Assembly (NCBI GenBank): GCA_964563495.1
Contig: CAZLYK010000142.1
Span: forward strand, 1 to 14,533
Origin: CAZLYK01 sp964563495
GTDB lineage: Bacteria > Acidobacteriota > Blastocatellia > RBC074
DNA: 14,533 bases
Reading direction: 5' to 3'
Below, piece by piece: positions 8,701-14,533 of this stretch. A program made the translations under genes and the position numbers. The notes beneath the pieces were generated by a model, which did not search any database, was not told the origin of the DNA, and saw nothing but the letters and a program-made list of their open reading frames with translations. Each line of letters begins with the position of its first letter. Within the stretch, counting starts at the first letter, position 1.

Positions 8701-9314
8701 TCAACATTCTGGTGCTCGACACCGAGGTCTACTCGAACACCGGCGGCCAGATGTCCAAAGCCACCCCGCGCGGCGCGGTCGCCAAATTCGCCGCCGGGGG
8801 TAAACCGGGCGGAAAGAAAGACCTCGGCTTGATCGCCATGACTTACGGTAACGTCTATGTCGCGAGCGTGGCCATGGGCGCGCGCGATGAGCACACGCTC
8901 AAGGCCTTTCTCGAAGCCGAGAGCTACGACGGGCCTTCACTAATCATCGCCTACAGTCACTGCATCGCACACGGCATCAACATGACGACCGCCATGCAGA
9001 ACCAGAAAGCGGCGGTCGATTCAGGACAATGGCTGCTCTATCGCTATCACCCGGACCGTGCGGACAAAGGCGAAAATCCGCTGACCCTCGATTCGCGCGC
9101 GCCGAAGATCCCGCTCGAAGATTACATGTATCTGGAAAACCGCTTTAAGATGCTGACCAAGAGCAATCCTGAAGACGCCAGGCGGCTGCTGGCCGAGGCA
9201 CAGCAGAATGTTCAGGCGCGCTGGCATTTCTATCAATACCTGGCGACAAGAGGGGTGGAAACGGACAAGGGAGCGAAAGAGGTCGCGGCGGACACGGCTC
9301 CAACCGCCGCATGA
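5709..9314 (+). CDS. nifJ: Pyruvate:ferredoxin (flavodoxin) oxidoreductase, single-chain
   Basis: This 1201-residue enzyme oxidises pyruvate with CoA to acetyl-CoA and CO2 and reduces ferredoxin or flavodoxin. All domains of the single-chain type are present. The N-terminal pyruvate domain has T31 (YPITPSS), E64 and R114, at the same numbers I recall for the Desulfovibrio africanus enzyme. Two further domains follow, including the CoA-binding region, then a 2[4Fe-4S] ferredoxin-like insert (C696, C699, C702, C706 and C752, C755, C758, C762). The ThDP domain has GDGWAYDIGFGG and SNTGGQ, and the proximal cluster cysteines are C826, C829, C854 and C1085. The C-terminal tail is short and Ala/Glu-rich, without the long oxygen-protective extension of D. 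africanus. gagg lies 5 bases before the ATG. It is followed after 61 bases by a DHODH-like gene, probably co-transcribed. Confidence 0.97.
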   Translation: MKRELKTIDGNEAVAHVAYRTNEVIAIYPITPSSPMGEWSDSWASVKEPNIWGTVPSVVEMQSEGGAAGAVHGALQTGSLTTTFTASQGLLLMIPNMYKIAGELSPAVFHVAARSLAAQGLSIFGDHSDVMATRSAGWAMLCSASVQEAMDFALIAQAASLGSRIPFLHFFDGFRTSHEVSKVEMLTEDDLRAMIDPDLVAAHRARALTPDRPVLRGTAQNPDVYFQARETVNPFYMVCPDLTQKAMDKFAGLVGRSYRLFEYHGASDPERVIVLMGSGAETVHETVDFLNARGDKVGLVKVRLYRPFDSRRFVESLPETVKSIAVLDRTKEPGSNGEPLYLDCVNALHEGLDNGWMKGQSMPRIIGGRYGLSSKEFTPAMVKGIYDHLDSDRLKNHFTIGIRDDLTDSSLASDESFSTEPAEVVRSLFYGLGSDGTVGANKNSIKIIGENTDNYAQGYFVYDSKKSGAVTVSHLRFGPRPIRSTYLINQANFVACHQPVFLERYDMLKPLVRGGTFLLNTPYGPDQVWERLPRPVQEGLIGKGANFFVIDATKVARESGMSGRINTIMQVCFFALSGVLPRAEAIAEIKDSIRKSYSNKGEEVVEMNLKAVDHTLAYLNEVEIPPEAGSRIDLSPAVSEKAPEFVRNVLGTMIAGLGDQLPVSALPCDGTFPTATAQWEKRNLALEIPAWDPQICIQCGKCAMVCPHSVIRIKIYDQGVLDQAPATFKSCDAKDREWHGMKYSIQVAPEDCTGCGICVDICPARNKAQTRLKAINMTPQPPLRAQENENWDFFLTIPELDRRLLKISNIRQQQVQQPLFEFSGACAGCGETPYIKLVTQLFGDRLIIANATGCSSIYGGNLPTTPYTRNNDGRGPAWANSLFEDNAEFGLGFRVSLDKQKEFAEQLLRKLSGSIGDELVRAILDADQKDEAGIQDQRERVEQLKRKLAGLDSPEAGQLRTLADQLVKKSVWIIGGDGWAYDIGFGGLDHVLAGGRNVNILVLDTEVYSNTGGQMSKATPRGAVAKFAAGGKPGGKKDLGLIAMTYGNVYVASVAMGARDEHTLKAFLEAESYDGPSLIIAYSHCIAHGINMTTAMQNQKAAVDSGQWLLYRYHPDRADKGENPLTLDSRAPKIPLEDYMYLENRFKMLTKSNPEDARRLLAEAQQNVQARWHFYQYLATRGVETDKGAKEVAADTAPTAA

Positions 9315-9334
9315 TTGCTTGAAAGACCGCTTCG

Positions 9335-9365
9335 TCGGATTGCCTGATCGGATTGCCCGTCGGAT
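9335..9365 (+). repeat. Three short tcggat repeats before the DHODH-like gene
   Basis: The hexamer tcggat starts at 9335, 9348 and 9360, the first two extended as tcggattgcc. They run almost in tandem within the 61-base nifJ spacer, just before the aggagg ribosome site. The unit is too short to rule out chance. Confidence 0.3.
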
Positions 9366-9375
9366 AGGAGGATGA

Positions 9376-10383
9376 ATGGATCTGAGCACAAGGTATCTGG
9401 GAATCGAATTACGAACGCCGCTGGTGGTATCGGCATCGCCGCTTTCGGAGGATCTGGACAACGTCAGGCAGATGGAGGACGCGGGAGCGTCGGCGGTGGT
9501 GCTCTATTCACTCTTCGAGGAGCAACTGACGCGTGAGCGCGCCGAGCTTGAGCATCACCTGACTTACGCCACCGAGAGTTATGCCGAGGCGTTGACCTAC
9601 TTCCCGCAGCCGACGGAATTTCGCCTTGGGCCGGAAGGTTATCTGGACCACATCCGCCGCGTCAAAGAGGCGGTCGGGATCCCCATCATCGCCAGTCTCA
9701 ACGGGAGTTCGGCCGGAGGATGGACGAGCTATGCCAAAGAGATGGAGCAGGCCGGCGCCGACGCGATCGAGCTGAACATCTATTACATCCCGGCCGACCC
9801 GGAGCTTTCCGGAGCTCAGGTCGAGCAGACCTATCTGGACATTCTCAAGCTGGTCAAATCCGCCGTCGCCATTCCGGTTTCGGTCAAGCTCAGCCCGTTC
9901 TTCAGCAGCCTGGCGCATATGGCCGACCGGCTGGACAAAGCCGGTGCCGACGGGCTGGTCCTGTTTAACCGTTTTTATCAGCCCGATATCAATCTGGAGT
10001 TATTGGAGGTTCAGCCGCATATTATCCTGAGCACGCCGCAGGCGCTGCGCCTGCCGATGCGCTGGGTCGCGATTCTTTACGGGCGAATCAGGGCCAGCCT
10101 GGCGGCGACCAGCGGTATTCACACGGCTCAGGATGTATTGAAGATGTTGATGGCGGGAGCCGACGTCGCCCAGCTCTGCTCGGTTCTCTATCGCCACGGC
10201 TTCGAACAGATCGGCGTGATCGAACAGGGACTGAGCGAATGGATGACCGAACACGAATACCAGTCGGTGACTCAGATGAAAGGGAGCATGAGCCAGAAAT
10301 ACTGCGCCGACCCGGCCCAATTTGAACGCGCCCAATATGTCCGCTCGCTGCATAGCTTCAGGCAAGCGGCGTCGCATCACTAA
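9376..10383 (+). CDS. Dihydroorotate dehydrogenase-like flavoprotein
   Basis: This 335-residue TIM-barrel protein belongs to the FMN-binding dihydroorotate dehydrogenase superfamily. Family marks are LGIELRTPLVVSASPLS at the N-terminus, PIIASLNG, the barrel lysine K171 in VSVKLSPF, and the FMN-phosphate loops ATSGIHTAQDVLK (S246-G247-I248) and AGADVAQLCSVLYRHG. Where true DHODHs carry N-x-S-C-P-N with a Cys or Ser base, this protein reads N134-IYYIPAD with no Cys or Ser. Orotate formation is therefore unlikely, and the name should not be read as a pyrimidine function. The ATG follows a strong aggagg site (9366-9371). It sits between nifJ and citrate synthase; as I recall, nifJ neighbours of this kind occur in other phyla. 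A redox role beside NifJ is an inference. Confidence 0.88.
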   Translation: MDLSTRYLGIELRTPLVVSASPLSEDLDNVRQMEDAGASAVVLYSLFEEQLTRERAELEHHLTYATESYAEALTYFPQPTEFRLGPEGYLDHIRRVKEAVGIPIIASLNGSSAGGWTSYAKEMEQAGADAIELNIYYIPADPELSGAQVEQTYLDILKLVKSAVAIPVSVKLSPFFSSLAHMADRLDKAGADGLVLFNRFYQPDINLELLEVQPHIILSTPQALRLPMRWVAILYGRIRASLAATSGIHTAQDVLKMLMAGADVAQLCSVLYRHGFEQIGVIEQGLSEWMTEHEYQSVTQMKGSMSQKYCADPAQFERAQYVRSLHSFRQAASHH

Positions 10384-10400
10384 TCGCATCCTGGGTGCAT

Positions 10401-10451
10401 AAACGATTGCAATTACCGGGAGCGTAAGCGCTCCCGGTAAAGTAGAGGAGG
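10401..10451 (+). promoter_or_regulatory. Hairpin leader copy A, before citrate synthase
   Basis: The perfect 12-base stem 10413-10424 (ttaccgggagcg) with 10429-10440, and a taag loop, is followed after 3 bases by the ribosome site agaggagg (10444-10451). A homologous leader precedes the next gene (11779-11830). It may act as an RNA element at the start of citrate synthase or be a REP-like repeat that landed there. It has no U-tract, so a plain terminator is less likely. Confidence 0.7.
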
Positions 10452-10455
10452 AACA

Positions 10456-11745
<1,290 letters not shown>

Positions 11746-11778
11746 GCCGGATTGAGGGGATCGCGGGGAGACTCCCTG

Positions 11779-11830
11779 AAACAATTGCCATTACCGGGAG
11801 CGCTGACGCTTCCCGGTAATGGCAGAGGAG
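11779..11830 (+). promoter_or_regulatory. Hairpin leader copy B, before the first Gfo/Idh gene
   Basis: The stem 11786-11802 with 11807-11824 (17 pairs, one bulged T, loop ctga) is followed directly by agaggag (11824-11830). It aligns base for base with leader A (10401-10451), from aaac(g/a)attgc through the hairpin to agaggag, with one base inserted and a few changes. The loop and flanks differ but the stem pairing is kept. The 11819 ATG lies inside the stem, so it is unlikely to be the true start of the gene that follows. Confidence 0.7.
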
Positions 11831-11836
11831 AAGACG

Positions 11837-13102
11837 ATGAGAGATGAGAATAATGATCGGCGGGATTTCCTCAAGACCGCTATGGCTGGACTGATTGTTA
11901 TGTTCACCGAGGAGGAGTTGCTTGCGTCGCGGATCTATCCTCCCCGGACAATCGAGGGGCCGCCGGTGAATTTTGGGTTAATCGGGGCCGGGCAGTGGGG
12001 AAAAGAGATTCTCTCCACCCTCTCGCGTCTGCCGTCCGCCCAGGTGACACAGGTTTGCGATACCTACCAGCCCTTCCTCAAAAAGGCGATGGAGATCGCC
12101 CCCAAAGCGGTGACCGGCGCCGAGTATCGCAAGCTGCTCGAAGCGGCAGATGTCGAAGCGGTGATCGTCGCGACTCCAACGCATAACCATGAGGAGATCG
12201 TCCAGGCGGCGCTGCAAGCCGGCAAGCACGTCTACTGTGAAGCGCCGCTGGCGCAGACGATCGACGGAGCGAGGGCGATCGCGACGGCTGCTCAGGCGGC
12301 GACCAGGGTCAAATTCCAGTCGGGGCTGCAGGGTCGGTCGAACGCGCTTTACCGGCACATCATTCAGTTCGTCAAAGCGGGCGTGCTCGGGACGCCGGCG
12401 CAGGTCAGCGCACAGTGGAACAAGAAAGAGAGCTGGCGCCGCGCCGCGCCGACCCCCGAGCGCGAGCGCGAATTGAACTGGAGGTTGAACAAACAGACAT
12501 CGACGGGGCTGCCCGGGGAGATCGGCATCCATCATTACGACCTCGCCGGATGGTATCTCAAAACACAACCGACGGCCGTCACCGGCTTCGGTTCGATCAT
12601 CAACTGGAGAGACGGTCGCGAAGTGCCGGATACGGTTCAATCCGTGGTCGAGTATCCCAACAATTTGCGGATGGTCTTCAATTCGACGCTGGTCAGTTCG
12701 TTCAGCTCGGCTTTCACGCTCATGCAGGGAAGCGAGAGCAGCCTCATGCTGCGTGATAATCGAGGCTGGCTGGTCAAAGAGGCGGATTCGCCTCTGCTCG
12801 GCTGGGAGGTCTACGCAAAGAAAGAAGAGATTCATAACGAAACGGGAATCTGTATGGTCGCGGACGCGACCAAACTGCTAGAGCAGGGTAAAGAGCCGGG
12901 CAAGGAAGGTTCGATGGAGCCGGCTCAGACGGCCTTATCACTGGCCATGCAAAATTTCATGAGCAGCATCCGGGAGAACGCCCCGGTCGTCTGCAGCGCA
13001 CTCGACGGCTACCAGGCAAACGTCGTGGCGATCAAAGCCCACGAGGCAGTCATGTCGGGAAGCAGGGTGACTATTCCTAATAATTTATTCGATCTCAAAT
13101 AA
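11837..13102 (+). CDS. Gfo/Idh/MocA family oxidoreductase with twin-arginine leader, EAP variant
   Basis: This 421-residue NAD(P)-dependent oxidoreductase of the glucose-fructose oxidoreductase/inositol dehydrogenase type has a Rossmann domain with GLIGAGQWG (G50-G55), then VIVATPTHNHEE, and a C-terminal alpha/beta domain with GIHHYDLAGW (H232, H233, D235). The usual catalytic EKP motif is replaced by E135-A136-P137 (YCEAPLAQT), so the lysine is missing. A twin-arginine motif D-R8-R9-D-F-L-K opens the protein, but the hydrophobic stretch (AMAGLIVMF) is short and acidic residues follow, with no clear AxA cleavage site. The start is the ATG at 11837, six bases after agaggag; an in-frame ATG at 11819 lies inside the leader hairpin. 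It is followed after 17 bases by a second family member, so the pair is probably co-transcribed. Substrate unknown. Confidence 0.88.
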   Translation: MRDENNDRRDFLKTAMAGLIVMFTEEELLASRIYPPRTIEGPPVNFGLIGAGQWGKEILSTLSRLPSAQVTQVCDTYQPFLKKAMEIAPKAVTGAEYRKLLEAADVEAVIVATPTHNHEEIVQAALQAGKHVYCEAPLAQTIDGARAIATAAQAATRVKFQSGLQGRSNALYRHIIQFVKAGVLGTPAQVSAQWNKKESWRRAAPTPERERELNWRLNKQTSTGLPGEIGIHHYDLAGWYLKTQPTAVTGFGSIINWRDGREVPDTVQSVVEYPNNLRMVFNSTLVSSFSSAFTLMQGSESSLMLRDNRGWLVKEADSPLLGWEVYAKKEEIHNETGICMVADATKLLEQGKEPGKEGSMEPAQTALSLAMQNFMSSIRENAPVVCSALDGYQANVVAIKAHEAVMSGSRVTIPNNLFDLK

Positions 13103-13119
13103 CCTCGGAGGAGCAGAAC

Positions 13120-14433
13120 ATGAAAGACCATAAAGAACAGAGCGAAATCTCAAGGCGCGATTTTATCAAATCAACCGGTGTCGGGGCTGCAGGAATAATT
13201 TCGGCTCCGCTCCTGATACCCGCGAGCGAGGTCCACGCCGCTCCGCTGACGGCTGCGAGCTGGGGCCGGGTGATCGGCGCCAACGACCGCATTCAATACG
13301 GATTCATCGGGCTTGGCGGGATGGGCTCAAGACACTTGTCGATCATCAAGGAGTTCTCAGAGCCCGAGAACGTCGAGGTGCTGGCCATCTGTGACCTCTT
13401 CGAAAAGCGTCGCAAAGAGAACCAGGCGAAAACCCAGCTCTCCGACGGGCAGGTCTTCAACGATTACCGCCAGTTGCTGGATAACAAAGACATCGACGTG
13501 CTGGTCATCGCGACGCCGGATCACTGGCACGGACGGATAGCGGTCGAGGCGATGGAAGCGGGCAAGCACATCTACCTGGAAAAACCCATGACGCGCACTC
13601 TGCCCGAGGCATTCAAAGTCTACGACACAGCCAAGCGAACCAATCGCTGGGTCCAGGTCGGCTCGCACGGCTGCAGCGATCCGAAATGGCAGAAGGCCCA
13701 GGAGATCGTCAAGACGGGCAAGATGGGCACTATCTTATGGGCACAGGGGAGCTATTGCCGCAACAACCAGAAAGGCGAATGGAACTACAAGATCGAGCCA
13801 GAGGCCACCGAACAGATGATCGACTGGAGGACCTGGCTCGGCAACACACCCAAACGCCCATTCAACGCCGAGCGGTTCTATCGCTGGAGAAAGTACTGGG
13901 ATTACGGCAACGGTATCATCGGCGACCTCTGGCCGCACCGCCTGCATCCGTTGATGCTGGCCATGTCGCTCAACGAGTTCCCGCGAAGCGTTTCGTGCGT
14001 GGGCGGCATTCTTTGCGATACCGACACAGGAAATGGCGAGAAACGCGAAGTGGCGGACACCACCATGATGATGGCCGATTTCCCGTGCGGCGCGATGCTC
14101 TTTCTGGCCGGCGCGACGGTCAACGAACGCGGTGTCGAAGATATCATCCGCGGCCAGAGGGCCAACCTCTTGTTCGGCGGCGGCAAGGTTCAGGTCACGC
14201 CCGAACGCCCGTTTGTCGAAGAGATCGACGCCAAGGACGAGACTCCGCCGAACGCCGGTGAGAGCCATGTCAAACACCAGAAAAACTTCATCGACGCACT
14301 GCGCGCCAACAAACCCCCGAGCTGCGATATCGAGCTCGCGATCAGGGTGCAGACCGTCGTCTCAATGGCCGAAGATTCATACCGGAAGGGCCGGATGATG
14401 CACTTCGACCCGATCAAGAGGAAAGTCTATTAA
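13120..14433 (+). CDS. Gfo/Idh/MocA family oxidoreductase, Tat-exported
   Basis: This 437-residue oxidoreductase carries a good twin-arginine signal: S-R12-R13-D-F-I-K, a hydrophobic stretch through about residue 33, and a likely cleavage near V38-H39-A40 (EVHAAP). The Rossmann motif is GFIGLGGMG (G64-G69), and the catalytic EKP is intact at E154-K155-P156 (YLEKPMTRT). The C-terminal domain has GDLWPHRLH (268-276), with histidines in the place of the usual active-site His. Members of this Tat-exported clade act on sugars or sugar derivatives in the periplasm using a tightly held cofactor, but the substrate here cannot be told. ggaggag (13107-13113) sets the ATG at 13120. It lies 17 bases after its paralogue, and a perfect palindrome starts 2 bases after the stop codon. 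Confidence 0.92.
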   Translation: MKDHKEQSEISRRDFIKSTGVGAAGIISAPLLIPASEVHAAPLTAASWGRVIGANDRIQYGFIGLGGMGSRHLSIIKEFSEPENVEVLAICDLFEKRRKENQAKTQLSDGQVFNDYRQLLDNKDIDVLVIATPDHWHGRIAVEAMEAGKHIYLEKPMTRTLPEAFKVYDTAKRTNRWVQVGSHGCSDPKWQKAQEIVKTGKMGTILWAQGSYCRNNQKGEWNYKIEPEATEQMIDWRTWLGNTPKRPFNAERFYRWRKYWDYGNGIIGDLWPHRLHPLMLAMSLNEFPRSVSCVGGILCDTDTGNGEKREVADTTMMMADFPCGAMLFLAGATVNERGVEDIIRGQRANLLFGGGKVQVTPERPFVEEIDAKDETPPNAGESHVKHQKNFIDALRANKPPSCDIELAIRVQTVVSMAEDSYRKGRMMHFDPIKRKVY

Positions 14434-14435
14434 GG

Positions 14436-14497
14436 AATAGACGGGATCGACAGGATTTAACCAGACGTCTGGTTAAATCCTGTCGATCCCGTCTATT
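14436..14497. repeat. 31-bp perfect palindrome (palindrome family copy 3)
   Basis: Bases 14436-14466 are the exact reverse complement of 14467-14497 with no spacer; the centre reads ccagacgtctgg. The outer sequence, aatagacgggatcgacagg, matches the ends of the copies at 12-104 and 4949-5061. It starts 2 bases after the stop codon of the second Gfo/Idh gene, so it probably ends or protects that transcript. In RNA the central bases would form the loop of a hairpin of about 29 pairs. The last 36 bases of the window show nothing further. Confidence 0.9.
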
Positions 14498-14533
14498 TTG
14501 ATTATGGATTCTGTCAGACTCTCGCTGCACGCT

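Noticed and set aside
9376..10383. Annotation as pyrD, dihydroorotate dehydrogenase
   Set aside because: The catalytic N-x-S-C-P-N motif is absent and no pyrimidine gene is nearby.
11819..11836. Earlier in-frame ATG for the first Gfo/Idh gene
   Set aside because: It lies inside the leader hairpin stem and has no ribosome site of its own, whereas agaggag is well placed for the ATG at 11837.

Overview
The window carries eleven protein-coding genes with complete reading frames, G+C-rich overall, and a set of conspicuous intergenic inverted repeats. No RNA gene, transposase, phage gene or CRISPR array is visible. The gene set (haem O synthase, a fused two-subunit 2-oxoacid dehydrogenase E1, NifJ-type pyruvate:ferredoxin oxidoreductase, hexameric-type citrate synthase, paired twin-arginine Gfo/Idh/MocA oxidoreductases) together with palindromes built on an 'aggat' motif and on 'cgccaag' suggests a soil or sediment bacterium of the Acidobacteriota, perhaps Blastocatellia. 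That assignment is an inference from gene style and was not tested by any search.

Left part (minus strand, about 1-2670): ctaB (haem O synthase for haem-copper oxidases) lies next to a 341-base gap filled with repeat remnants. Then comes a tight three-gene unit transcribed leftwards: pterin-4a-carbinolamine dehydratase, a DUF2721 membrane protein and ribonuclease HI. A divergent control region (about 2666-2828) separates this from the rightward genes.

Middle part (plus strand, 2829-11745): central carbon metabolism. A fused E1 alpha/beta 2-oxoacid dehydrogenase is followed by a small MOSC-domain protein, then by a cluster of NifJ, a dihydroorotate-dehydrogenase-like flavoprotein and citrate synthase. 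NifJ makes acetyl-CoA from pyruvate and reduces ferredoxin or flavodoxin; citrate synthase takes acetyl-CoA into the TCA cycle. The flavoprotein between them lacks the usual DHODH catalytic motif and may serve the redox side of this step. ctaB implies oxygen respiration while NifJ is usually an anaerobic or low-oxygen enzyme, so a facultative or microaerobic lifestyle is plausible.

Right part (11837-14433): two adjacent Gfo/Idh/MocA oxidoreductases with twin-arginine leaders, probably sugar-type dehydrogenases or cofactor-recycling glycoside enzymes acting outside the cytoplasm. The first has EAP where the second has the usual EKP motif.

The least ordinary structures are non-coding. Three long palindromes of one sequence family each start 2-4 bases past a stop codon (12-104, about 4949-5061, 14436-14497). 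A hairpin-plus-Shine-Dalgarno leader of about 50 bases is repeated in front of citrate synthase and of the first Gfo/Idh gene. I found no clear evidence for a wholly new system; the best candidates for follow-up are these repeats and the NifJ/DHODH-like/citrate synthase cluster.
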